From assembly GCF_029633865.1 (NCBI RefSeq), contig NC_079215.1, positions 54,959,457 through 55,023,456 of the forward strand: a stretch of DNA of 64,000 nucleotides. The letters run 5' to 3'. Made by a program: the position numbers and the translations under genes. This stretch comes from Lampris incognitus (taxonomy: Eukaryota > Chordata > Actinopteri > Lampriformes > Lampridae). Numbering within the stretch: position 1 is the first letter of the stretch; the number at the start of each line of letters is the position of its first letter. Under the pieces are notes generated by a model. That model searched no databases. It saw nothing but the letters and a program-made list of their open reading frames with translations, and had not been told where the DNA came from. Below are positions 39,005 through 49,384 of the stretch, piece by piece.

Positions 39005-40757
39005 TGTGGATCTCTCCTTCCTGTGGATCTCTCCTTCCTGTGGCTCTCTCCTTCCTGTGGATCTCTCCTTCCTGTGGCTCTCTCCTTCCTGTGGATCTCT
39101 CCTTCCTGTGGATCTCTCCTTCCTGTGGTTCTCTCCTTCCTGTGAATCTCTCCTTCCTGTGGATCTCTCCTTCCTGTGGATCTTTCCTTCCTGTGGATCT
39201 CTCCTTCCTGTGGTTCTCTCCTTCCTGTGGCTCTCTCCTTCCTGTGGATCTCTCCTTCCTGTGGATCTCTCCTTCCTGTGGATCTCTCCTTCCTGTGGTT
39301 TTCTCCTTCCTGTGGATCTCTCCTTCCTGTTGTTCTCTCCTTCCTGTGGATCTCTCCTTCCTGTGGATCTCTCCTTCCTGTGGATCTCTCCTTCCTGTGG
39401 ATCTCTCCTTCCTGTGGCTCTCTCCTTCCTGTGATCTCTCCTTCCTGTGGTTCTCTCCTTCCTGTGGTTCTCTCCTTCCTGTGAATCTCTCCTTCCTGTG
39501 GATCTCTCCTTCCTGTTGTTCTCTCCTTCCTGTGGTTCTCTCCTTCCTGTGGATCTCTCCTTCCTGTGAATCTCTCCTTCCTGTGGATCTCTCCTTCCTG
39601 TGAATCTCTCCTTCCTGTCGATCTCTCCTTCCTGTGGTTTTCTCCTTCCCGTGGATCTCTCCTTCCTGTGGTTCTCTCCTTCCTGTGGATCTCTCCTTCC
39701 TGTGGATCTCTCCCTCCTGTGGATCTCTCCTTCCTGTGGTTCTCTCCTTCCCGTGGATCTCTCCTTCCCGTGGATCTCTCCTTCCCGTGGTTCTCTCCTT
39801 CCTGTGGATCTCTCCTTCCTGTGGATCTCTCCTTCCTGTGGCTCTCTCCTTCCTGTGATCTCTCCTTCCTGTGGTTCTCTCCTTCCTGTGGTTCTCTCCT
39901 TCCTGTGAATCTCTCCTTCCTGTGGATCTCTCCTTCCTGTTGTTCTCTCCTTCCTGTGGTTCTCTCCTTCCTGTGGATCTCTCCTTCCTGTGAATCTCTC
40001 CTTCCTGTGGATCTCTCCTTCCTGTGAATCTCTCCTTCCTGTGGATCTCTCCTTCCTGTGGTTTTCTCCTTCCCGTGGATCTCTCCTTCCTGTGGTTCTC
40101 TCCTTCCTGTGGATCTCTCCTTCCTGTGGTTCTCTCCTTCCTGTGGATCTCTCCTTCCTGTGGATCTCTCCTTCCTGTGGTTCTCTCCTTCTCGTGGATC
40201 TCTCCTTCCCGTGGATCTCTCCTTCCCGTGGTTCTCTCCTTCCTGTGGATCTCTCCTTCCTGTTGTTCTCTCCTTCCTGTGGATCTCTCCTTCCTGTGGA
40301 TCTCTCCTTCCTGTGCTTCTCTCCTTCCTGTGGATCTCTCCTTCCTGTGGTTCTCTCCTTCCTGTTGTTCTCTCCTTCCTGTGGATCTCTCCTTCCTGTG
40401 GATCTCTCCTTCCTGTGGCTCTCTCCTTCCTGTGGATCTCTCCTTCCTGTGGATCTCTCCTTCCTGTGGCTCTCTCCTTCCTGTGGTTCTCTCCTTCCTG
40501 TGAATCTCTCCTTCCTGTGGCTCTCCTTCCTGTGGTTCTCTCCTTCCTGTTGTTCTCTCCTTCCTGTGGTTCTCTCCTTCCTGTGGATCTCTCCTTCCTG
40601 TGGATCTCTCCTTCCTGTGGCTCTCTCCTTCCTGTGATCTCTCCTTCCTGTGGTTCTCTCCTTCCTGTGAATCTCTCCTTCCTGTGGATCTCTCCTTCCT
40701 GTTGTTCTCTCCTTCCTGTGGTTCTCTCCTTCCTGTGGTTCTCTCCTTCCTGTGGAT
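39005..40757. repeat. 17-bp minisatellite, about 103 units
   Basis: Consensus unit GTGGATCTCTCCTTCCT, with variants GTGGTT, GTGGCT, GTGAAT, GTTGTT and CCCGTG. The unit has no stop codon in several frames, so 100-670-codon frames arise on both strands as artefacts. A one-base-short unit (GTGATCTCTCC...) recurs at 39431, 39855 and 40634. Blocks around the first two are near-identical, giving a higher-order period of about 424 bp. Confidence 0.95.
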
Positions 40758-41099
40758 CGCGAATCAGAGAGGTCTTCGACAAGATCTGGCCATATGCCGT
40801 TGGGTAATCGGGTGGGATAAGGGGAAAAACTAGAAATAAATTTATAAAAAAAATAAAAAATTGAGCACCGTTGTGGCGCCCCCTCTGGTCTGGCGGCCTT
40901 AGTCTCTTCATAACGTTATACCCACTTAGGGCGCTACTGTAAGCGGTTACCTCGTGTTTCTGCGGTCCAAGCAGAAACGACACAGTAGCAGCAATTATAG
41001 ATTTTCCGGAGTCTCGCCGAGTTGTTTGTTGACATATTGTAAAGTCTCAAATTAATACATTTTCCTTTATGCATAACCCATAAATCTATATGCAGAAAC

Positions 41100-41215
41100 C
41101 TACTACTACTACTCCTACTACTTACGGCTGCTCCTGTTAGGGGTCGCCAGAGCGGATCATCCATTTCCATTTCTTCCTGTCCTCTGCGTCTTCCGGCTGG
41201 AGCTGTAAGATGTGG
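41100..41215 (-). mobile_element. LINE 3'-end scrap, inverted
   Basis: Reversed it reads GGAAGAAATGGAAATGGATG and a CCCCTAACAGGAGCAGCCGT-like end with an AGTAGTAGT tail. It belongs to the same family as 5235-5328 and 29665-29945. Confidence 0.65.
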
Positions 41216-41399
41216 TGCGCCAAGGTAAATTGCCCCCCCCCCAAAAAAAAAAATTTGTTAGCACCAGCCGCCACTGCGCAGCCACCATTATCACAATTGA
41301 TATGCAGAAACCAAGTGTGTAAAAAAAAGTACACAATCCATGAGCCAGTTAGTCGTAGAACCCACTACTACATTGTGTACTGGCAGGCAAACTTGTCAC

Positions 41400-41705
41400 C
41401 TTCAAATCAAATCCATTTTATTTGTGTAGCCCAATATCACAAATTGCAAATTTGCCTCAGTGGGCTTAACAGCAACGCAACATCCTGTCCTTAGACCCTC
41501 TCATCAGATAAGGAAAAACTCCCTAAAAAAAAACCTTTAACAGGGAGAAAAAATAGGAAGAAACCTCAGGGAAAGCAACAGAGGAGGGATCTCTCTCCCA
41601 GGATGGACAGCGTGCAATGGATGTTGTGTCCACGCAATTTACATAATACAACATTGAAAGAGGATAACAGAATTATAATGGACATAAAATTTATGAAGAA
41701 TATGA
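41400..41705 (+). repeat. Interspersed repeat (copy 2 of the family at 2690-3055)
   Basis: Contains 'tttatttgtgtagcccaata', 'aaaacctttaacagggagaa' and 'ggaagaaacctcagggaaag', in the same order as at 2690-3055. Confidence 0.75.
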
Positions 41706-42149
41706 TGCGCAGGATGCCAAGCAGTGTCCACGTGCAAACAGAGCAGTCCAGGACCCAAGCCACGCGACCAGCATCATCATGTAATAAGAAAAACTTATGT
41801 GAGGAGTGGAAGGGCAGGCAGCATCCAAATGGCGACCCCCATCACCACGGAGACCTGGGAGGAGAACCGACTGCACATGCACGCAAGAGACACTCACATG
41901 ACACCATTCAAACACAGAAAAAGCGAAAGGAGAAGACATCATTCAGAGAGAGAAAAGACATGTTAGAGAAGAGAACAGTTTGCAATAGTCATTAGCCATA
42001 ATCAATTAAGTCATCAATTAGTCATAATCTATACTCTGTAATCTATACTCGATAATCTCGTCGGCAGAACAGTGGTTGGTAAATTCATTGAGACAGAAAA
42101 CCAACCCGCCATCCAGTACAGGTCGTGAAGCACTCAACTTAAAGGCAAC

Positions 42150-44215
42150 TAATTGTAAGCTAAGGCAAAAAGATGAGTTTTAAGTTTGGATTTAAAGGAC
42201 TCAACAGACTGATTGTCTGATGGCAGCAGGCAGGTTATTCCACAACAGTGGAGCCTGATAGGAAAAGGCCCTGCTGCCACCAGCTGACTTCTTTTTAATT
42301 TAGGGTACACACAGGAGCCCTGTATTTTGAGAACGAAGTGCTCGAGATGGTATGTAAGGTTTAAGGAGATCAGACAGGTAGGATGGGGCAAGCCCATTTA
42401 GGATTTTATAAGTCAGCAGAAGCACCTTGTATTCTGATCTAACATGGATAGGAAGCCAATGAAGGGAGGCAAGAATTGGTGTAATATGGTCAAATTTCCT
42501 AGTTTTGGTTAGGATTCTAGCAGCAGCATTCTGAACCATCTGAAGACTTTTAGTACTAGCATGTGGCAGACATGAGAACAGAACATTACAGTAATCAAGT
42601 CTGGAACAAATGCATGTATTAGAATCTCTGCGTCAGCCATGAAGAGAAAAGACCAAATTTTAGATATGTTACGTAAGTGAAAAAAAGCAATCTTCGTGAT
42701 TTCTTTAATGCGCTTATCAAATGTAACACCAAGATTTTTGGCTGCCATACTTTGTGAAACCACAGAGTTGTCGATTGTTATCGTTACTTGATCAAATTGG
42801 TGTCTGTTTCTAGCAGAGCCAATGACTAGCATCTCGGTTTTATCTGAATTTAAAAGCAGAAAGTTAAGTGACATCCAGTTTTTCACAGTAGCCAAGCAGG
42901 CCTCTAAGTTAGTGATTTGAGTATGATCATCAGCCCCTTTAGGCACATACAACTGGGTATCATCAGCATAGCAATGGAAATTGATTCCATAACTGCGTAT
43001 AATTTGGCCAAGAGGTGTAATGTAAAGAGAGAAAAGTAGAGGGCCAAGAACTGAGCCCTGAGGCACACCATATTTAACGTCAGAAAATGTTGATATAATA
43101 TTACTATAGCAGACACAATGTGTTCTTCCAGATAAGTAGGACTTATGCCAAGAGAGAGCTAAGCCAGAGACACCAAAATTACAGTTTAATCTATCTAAAA
43201 GTATACAGTGATCAATGGTGTAAAAGGCTGCACTGAGGTCCAGTAGTAGGAGCACAGAAGTGGAATCAGAGTCGATAGCCAGTAGAAGATAATTTACCAC
43301 TCTGGTCAGAGCAGTTTCAGTGGAGTGACTGGGCCTGAAAGCCGACTGAAAAGGTTCATATAGATGGTTTTCTTTTATATGGGTCAAAATTTGTCGATAC
43401 ACAACTCTCTCCAGTACTTTAGAGAAGAATGGAAGATTAGAGGCTGGTCGATAGTTATTAAGAGAGCCTGGATCAAGGTGCGGTTTTTTAAGTAGAGGTT
43501 TAACCACAGCTGTCTTAAAACTGCTGGGAACAATGCCAGTAGTAAGAGATAAATTAACGATGTCTAGCATTGTAGGTCGAAGAAAAGGCCAGAGGTCTTT
43601 AAAAAGTTTTGCTGGTAAGGGATTAAGTAGGCAAGCAGTTGGTTTAGAAGCTGACACGAACTTAGTCAAAGTATCAAGAGAGATAGTCTCAAAAGCTGTA
43701 ATAACAGGGACTGTCAGTGACTCATTGTGTAGATATGAATGTAGTAAGGCAGGATCTGCAGGAGTAGAGGGAGTTGAAGAACTAATTTTGTTTATGATCT
43801 CATCAACCTTATTGCAGAAAAAATCTAGAAATTCATGGACCGTGTACGGTGGAGCAGCTAATAGACGACTGCTTTTCAGTAAGTTTGGATACAGTGTCAA
43901 AGAGAAATCTGGGGTTACGTTTATTAATATTTATTAAGTGAGAGAGATACGATGTTTTTGCAGTAGATAAAGCACGCTTGTATTTCAATAAACACTCGTG
44001 CCACGATAGGTAAAAAGCTTCCAATTTTGATTTTCGCCATTTACGTTCCAGTGTCCTGCAGGTCCGCTTAAGAGCACGTGTCTCATCATTAAACCAGGGT
44101 GCAGGCCTCTGTAGTCGCCTAGCTCTGGTAGTGAGAGGTGCAGCTGAATCGAGGAGACTAGAGAGGGCCACATGTAAGTCACTAGTGAAATTTTCAACAG
44201 TCATTTACCACAGTG
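42150..44215 (-). mobile_element. L2-like LINE, inverted, 5'-truncated, reverse transcriptase almost open
   Basis: The minus strand gives, from 44204 down: a linker with APWFNDETRALKRTCRTLER, then after a frameshift near 43850 a 463-codon frame to 42509. That frame holds [75 protein letters not shown] and the catalytic CYADDTQLYV. After another frameshift near 42530 the C-terminal block ARILTKTRKFDHITPILASL and HWLPIHVRSEYK ends near 42300. The endonuclease is missing (5' truncation at about 44215). This is the best preserved LINE in the window, distinct in sequence from the copy at 1-3370 but of the same general group. Confidence 0.9.
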
Positions 44216-44278
44216 AAATTCGTTCTGAATCCAAAACAGGTGTGACCTAGGTGATTCGTGCAGATCCGCTGAGGAATA

Positions 44279-44279
<1 letters not shown>

Positions 44280-44362
<83 letters not shown>
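44280..44362. repeat. (TG)n microsatellite, about 41 units
   Basis: The longest pure dinucleotide TG run in the window, lying just beyond the truncated 5' end of the LINE. Confidence 0.95.
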
Positions 44363-44368
<6 letters not shown>

Positions 44369-44711
44369 GGGTTGCATCTCAAATCCACTTCCATAGAAAC
44401 ACAATGGAGCGCGAACTTCTGACGCTGTGGATGCGCGCTTGGATGCACGTGCGTCGACTGTCAACAATGTCAATGAGGCCCAATGTGTGTGGTCCCTTTT
44501 TTTTCTTGTTTTTCGTGATCTCGTTTTACTAAATTACTTGACCTTGGAGTTCGGTAAAGTTGGAAATAACAGCGATCAGCCAAAACACTAAAACCACTGA
44601 CAGGTAAGTGAATGACATTGATTATCTCGTTACAATGGCAACCTGTCAATGGGTGGCATATATTAGGCAGCAAGTGAACAGTCAGTTCCTTGAAGTTGAT
44701 AATAATACTAA

Positions 44712-44846
44712 TGTAAACTACTAATAAGACACATTAGCCCCTAGTTAACGAGTCTGACCCTTTAGCCGAGCGGTTAGTGATGTCGCTTTGTGGTGCAGTA
44801 CACCTCGTATCGAATCCCGCACCGGGCAAGAAAATAACCGGTTACA
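44712..44846 (+). mobile_element. Solo LTR with tRNA-like segment (family of 47117-47480)
   Basis: 135 bp starting TGTAA and ending TTACA, flanked on both sides by CTAA (44708-44711 and 44847-44850). It shares with the complete element TAGCCC, TAACG, GACCCTTTAG, GGTTAG, GTCGC and GGTGC in the same order. It contains a consensus A box TAGCCGAGCGG and a near-consensus B box GTATCGAATCC about 40 bp apart. Confidence 0.65.
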
Positions 44847-44847
44847 C

Positions 44848-46345
44848 TAATAATAATAATAATTACATTCATACAGCACTTTTCTAGATACCCAAATCAC
44901 TTCACATTGAAGGGGAAAACTCACGTCAACCGCCACCAATGTGTAGGAGGACCCAAGGGCGCCGGAACCGGGGGGACGGAGGGGACAAGTCCCCCTCAAT
45001 GTGGGGGGGGGCGAAAAAGTCCCCCCCCCAAACAAGAACATCCACTACTAGATATATGCATGAATATATATAATATTGGACATATACTCCCGTATATACC
45101 AGCATTCATGTCATCCCCATCCCACAATATGTAAAAGTATTAGTTATTATTAACAACAACAACAACAACAAAATCCCCCCCCCCTCCTCCATGTCTTTGG
45201 TACCGGCGGCGGCCCGCTGACACGTGACTGCGGTGACGTTGCAGTGGCGCGCAACTTTTCAACGCGCCCGCCGATGAGCCTTCCTCTATTCATCATCCCT
45301 CGCAGGTTTGTAAATTCCTTCACAAAGTGTGCTCGCCCATTTTTAACAGATAAACACGTCGTTATGTTGAAACCTGGCGTTGAAACGTATGTGTTTGATT
45401 AAGTAAATGTATTTTTGCTAACTCCTGTCAATGCTAGCCGATGAGCGGAAGGCTAGCTTTAGCTAGCAGACGTTGTGACAGTCACACGCACATGAATTCT
45501 AATTCGTTCCGTATTAACGTTTATACGGAACGGGTTACATTAAGCTTATTGTGAACACTGTGTTTTATATAGTATGTACATTCATTTCAGAGTACTGTGT
45601 TTTGGTAGTTTGGTAACTTTATAATGTTGTTAACCAGCTGCCATGATTTGCCTCAGTGATGTACAGACTGTCTAGGCTTTACGTTTTTGTCTCAAATAGC
45701 TTAAAAAAAGGTTAATTTAGCTGCCAAAATTAAATAATAATAATAATAATCTTGGGGGGGGGCTTATCATATGGCCATGAAATATGTTTTTCCTTGCTGA
45801 AGACTGTTGTAAAATGGCAGTTTAAACCCGTTTTTCTTTTTTATTTCCGGGGGAGCATGCCCCTGTACCCCCTACAGGGTTTTGTCCCCCCAATATAAAA
45901 CTCTCCCTGACGCCCTCGGTAGCACCCATCTGGGTAATGCACGGCAGCCATTTTGCGGCAGAACGCTCACCACGCATCAGCTTGAGGTGTAAAGGGATGA
46001 ATTATTGAGCCAATTACATGGGGGGATGATTAGGTGGCCAGGTGGAGACAGCCAGGATGGGAATTTTGCCAAGACACCGGGGAACCCTCCTACTCTTTGC
46101 GATATAAGTGCCATGGGATCTTTAATGACCACAGTGAGTCAGGACCTCGGTTTAATGTCTCATCCGAAGGACAGATTGTAGTTTCCGGCCTCAAGGGTCC
46201 ACCCCTTCACAGACCCCCTGGCCCCCTGCAACTCTGCCGGCCCCTCCCCAGGGGGCCGGCGGAGGGGGCCAAAGAGCTTCAATGTGAAGCTCTTTGGGTG
46301 TCTAGAAAAGTACTTTATAAATGTAATGATTATTATTATTATTTT
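44848..46345. mobile_element. DNA element with about 60-bp terminal inverted repeats
   Basis: The left end (44848-44911) has 'attacattcatacagcact' and 'tttctagatacccaaatcac'. The right end (46280-46345) is its inverse: 'tgggtgtctagaaaagtact' and 'ttataaatgtaatgattatt'. The inner right part has 'ccaagacaccggggaaccct' and 'ggtttaatgtctcatccgaa', which I recognise from a widespread non-coding teleost repeat. It carries a further insertion at about 44955-45920. Confidence 0.75.
44955..45920. mobile_element. Element nested in the foldback repeat
   Basis: Left 'agggcgccggaaccgggggg' and right 'ctctccctgacgccctc' are roughly inverse, with CCCC-rich subterminal segments on both sides. It interrupts a stretch that reads continuously in the host element (CACCAATGTGTA, then GCACCCATCTGGG). 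It is perhaps a hAT-type non-autonomous element. Borders are approximate. Confidence 0.45.
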
Positions 46346-47116
46346 TATGTGGATGTTACTTTGACACGTACCACCTACCTAAACATCGTTGCAGACCAGG
46401 TACACCCCTTCATGGCAACAGTATACCCTGATGGCAGTGGCCTCTTTCATCAGGATAATGCACCCTGTCACACTGCACACATTGTTCAGGAATGGTTCTA
46501 GGAATATGACAATGACAAAGAGTTCAAGGTGTTGCCTTGGCCTCCAAATTCCCCAGATCTCAATCCGATCGAGCATCTGTGGGATGTGCTGGAAAAACAA
46601 GTCCGATCCATGGAGGCCCCACCTCACAACTTACAGGACTTAAAGGATCTGCTGCTAACGTCTTTGTGCCAGATACCTGAGGACACCTTCAGTGGAGTCC
46701 ATTCCTCGATGGGTCAGAGCTCCTTTGGTGGAACGAGGGGGATCTACACAATATTAGGCAGGTGGTTTTAATGTTTTGGCTGATCGGTGTATGTTCACAG
46801 ATTTGAACTTCCCAGATCAATAACTCATAAGCAAAATGTTGTTAAAACACAAACGACGCCTCTTTACTACCATTATAAGGTAATTCATAATTATCACCAA
46901 AATGAGCCGTCCCTCCGATCTGGACAAATAACATTGGTCTCTGTACAGCCGGCTGTGAGACGAGTGCATAGGGACCGTCTAAAAAATGCAGCACCGAAAA
47001 GAGGTACTGCAAAAATATTCAATAATTTCACTCTTAAAACAGTGTAGTGTCCCCACACACAAGTAAAACGTGCGCACGATTTAATAACAATAATGCACGA
47101 ACTAGAAAAAAAATAT

Positions 47117-47480
47117 TGTAACGACCATGGATGACTAGACTCGTTGGCCTTTGGCTAACGGGTCGGACCCTTTAGTTGACTGGTTAGCGCAGCAACCCAG
47201 GTTCGCTTCCCGACTGCCCCCTGAATTCACTACATTGGTATCAGAAGTGGAATGGTGGAACTGTGAGGCCATCGGAAGCGCATGCACCCAGAGGTGAGGG
47301 AGCTGATATGCTGAACCGCGGGGACGCACTTCCCAAAGGAGGGTAGTGTAACGACCACAGATGACTAGACTCGCTAGCCCTTGGCTAACGGGTTGGACCC
47401 TTTAGTTGACTGGTTAGCGCAGTCGCCTATGGTGCGGGCAACCCGGGTTCGCCTCTCGGCTGCCCCCTGAATTCGCTACA
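47117..47480 (+). mobile_element. Miniature LTR retroelement (TRIM-like) with tRNA-like sequence in its LTRs
   Basis: Two direct repeats, 47117-47234 (118 bp) and 47347-47480 (134 bp), each start TGTAACGACC and end in CTACA. Both contain GACCCTTTAGTTGACTGG. Directly after the left repeat is TGGTATCAGAAGTGG (47236-47250), a typical primer-binding-site position and form. Directly before the right repeat is the purine tract AAAGGAGGGTAG (47335-47346). ATAT flanks both outer ends. The internal region is 112 bp with no protein. The right LTR has an A box TAGTTGACTGG and a B-box-like GGTTCGCCTC inside a 5-bp stem. The left LTR lacks 16 bp of the intervening arm. Confidence 0.7.
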
Positions 47481-48049
47481 ATATATTGTTGTGACCACTC
47501 AGGGGCTCCGTAGTAGACCGCACACTGTAAGAACATCTGGTCAGCAGGAAACACTGACAAACGCCAGCGGCAGCAGAGTCTGCTAGAAAAGCGATGGCAG
47601 CGGAGCAAGTGTTGCTGTCAACCATCTGGCCGTGCTCAGGAGAGCAAAAGGCAGATGGCTGAAGAGGAGAAGAGGGCAAGGCTGAGGCATGGAGCAAGGC
47701 CGAGGCATACGGAAAGGCTGAGGAGGGCAAAACGGCAAAAGCAGGCCCTGTAGACACTGGTCCTGGCCAAGAAGAATAAGGACAGACCCCTCTAGCCCTG
47801 TCCCCACCCCACCCCCCACCAGTGCTAAAGCATAGGATACTCTTTCATATTCACATTTGTATTGTTTCTTTTCACAGTTTAACATGGTTTCTGGCACAGA
47901 GTGGATGTGGAGAGTAATAATTTTGAAAATAATTGTAATTAGTTGTGTACCTGGTGGGGCTGCCCTTAATTTTCTTTGTAAATGTGAGCATATCATATGT
48001 AAAGGTACAGCGCCACTTGATAAATTAATAGTTTCTACTTTATTTTGCT

Positions 48050-48425
48050 CAATCTTGTAATTCTGAAACTAGGTCTCTAGCTTCTTTTAAATCTCATCTT
48101 CCATCCATCCATCCATTATCCAAACCGCTTATCCTGCTCTCAGGGTCGTGGGGATGCTGGAGCCTTTCCCAGCAGTCATTGGGCGGCAGGCGGGGAGACA
48201 CCCTGGACAGGCCGCCAGGCCATCACAGTAAACCTCATCTCAAAACTTCTTTTTATGAAAGCTTTTACAAAGTTTGATATTTGTTTTTATATACTTTTAT
48301 TTTTACTTTTACTTTTACTTATTTGGTCTTACTCTTATTTTTGCCTCGTCTGGTTTTACTTCATTGTAAAGCACTTTGTAACATAGTTTTAGAAAAGTGC
48401 TGTATAAATAAAGTTATTATTATTC
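48050..48425 (+). mobile_element. L2-like LINE 3' UTR fragment split by a SINE B tail
   Basis: Parallels 3110-3350 of the first LINE: 'tctagcttcttttaaatct', 'ggtcttactcttatttttgc', 'aaagcactttgtaacatag' and a final TTATTATTATT. It is interrupted at 48100-48233. Confidence 0.75.
48100..48233 (-). mobile_element. SINE family B 3' end, inverted, inserted in the LINE 3' UTR
   Basis: Runs from 'ccatccatccattatccaaa' to 'ggccgccaggccatcacag', flanked by CTCATCT on both sides (48093-48099 and 48234-48240), a probable 7-bp target-site duplication. Confidence 0.8.
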
Positions 48426-48429
48426 TGTT

Positions 48430-49380
48430 AGCATGTGATCGGCAACAGAGTAATCCTAAAAGACGTCAGAAATGAGCGTTTAGTAGCTTATTTTAAAAGA
48501 AATATTTTTGAAATCTCTGGGGGAGCAGACCCCTGGACCCCCGGGCAGGCCTGTGTTTCTGCTCACGCATCCGTCTCACCTTTTTCACCCTTGACCAGTT
48601 TGCATGCCTGTATGTAATTTCTGACCAGAAGTTGAACCAGTTTAATTTTGTTTACAGTCAACAGGAGAGTTTCTCCAGGTAATATTTCCACAATAACAGC
48701 AGTTTTAACATTTTGAGTAACTTAAATTTAAAAAAAAAAACTTCTGTTAAAAAACTACAGAGGATTTAGAAACATGATATTCATTAGACTGGAAGGCTAT
48801 ATGTCTCACAGCCAAGGTTTGACCAAACTGGTTCCTGCATTTTAAAATCTATAATAAATCCCAGCCCACCTGTACTCTATAGGGTTAAAACAATGGAAAT
48901 TGCTATTCTGATAATACATAAAAAGCGGTTAATACAGGGATTTTTTTTCTCAATAGTCATGACAACAAAATTGCGCTTTGTCTTCATTATCATAAATCAT
49001 CATTTTTATCAATTTCCCAGACTGGGATGAATCAAGCCTGACAATCACTGGATAATTTAAATGATTTTCCCCCCCAAAAGTTTGCACAATTCCACCTCGT
49101 GGATCCCTCTAAAAGCTAGGTTTAGATTTATGACAGTGAAATCTGTTTTCACTGGCTGAGCACAGTGATCATCCCCAGGAAACTGGTTTTTTCACCTCAC
49201 TGAGAAAGAAAGTTGTCAGTCTCTACCTGCAGAGGTCCTGCCGTCAGGTTAAAGGTCAAATCCTGCAACCTAAGCAGTGAAACATTCCTGACTCCTGAAT
49301 CCCATACTTACATGGACAAAACCGTAGGAGAACATTCCATAACAGCAAAGAGGCCAGGCGGCGCGCACATCCTGAGGAAA
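48430..49380. other. Upstream flank of PECAM1
   Basis: No coding or transposon signature recognised. Probably unique sequence. Confidence 0.5.
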
Positions 49381-49384
49381 CAAC

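Larger units (their letters stand above)
44570..46791 (+). mobile_element. Tc1-like transposon remnant, split by nested insertions
   Basis: Left end 'cgatcagccaaaacactaaa' and right end 'tttaatgttttggctgatcg' are inverted copies. The right part (46346-46770) encodes the C-terminal half of a DDE transposase: NIVADQVHPFMATVYPDGSG, LFHQDNAPCHTAHIVQEWF with the second catalytic Asp, and [20 protein letters not shown] with the Glu of the third motif. The N-terminal half is missing. The gap from 44712 to 46345 is filled by a solo LTR and a foldback element, listed separately. Confidence 0.85.

Noticed and set aside
38962..40983. 673-codon minus-strand frame with a 17-residue repeat and similar + strand frames
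   Set aside because: The 17-bp unit has no stops in several frames on both strands, so long frames are expected.
42509..43900. 463-codon minus-strand frame as a host gene
   Set aside because: It is a LINE reverse transcriptase ([19 protein letters not shown]) with flanking frameshifted parts.
47113..47484. Simple tandem duplication as the explanation of 47117-47480
   Set aside because: Possible, but the TG...CA ends, primer-binding-like and purine-tract positions, flanking 4-bp match and the separate copy with CTAA flanks fit an LTR element better; the ATAT match alone would be weak in AT-rich DNA.
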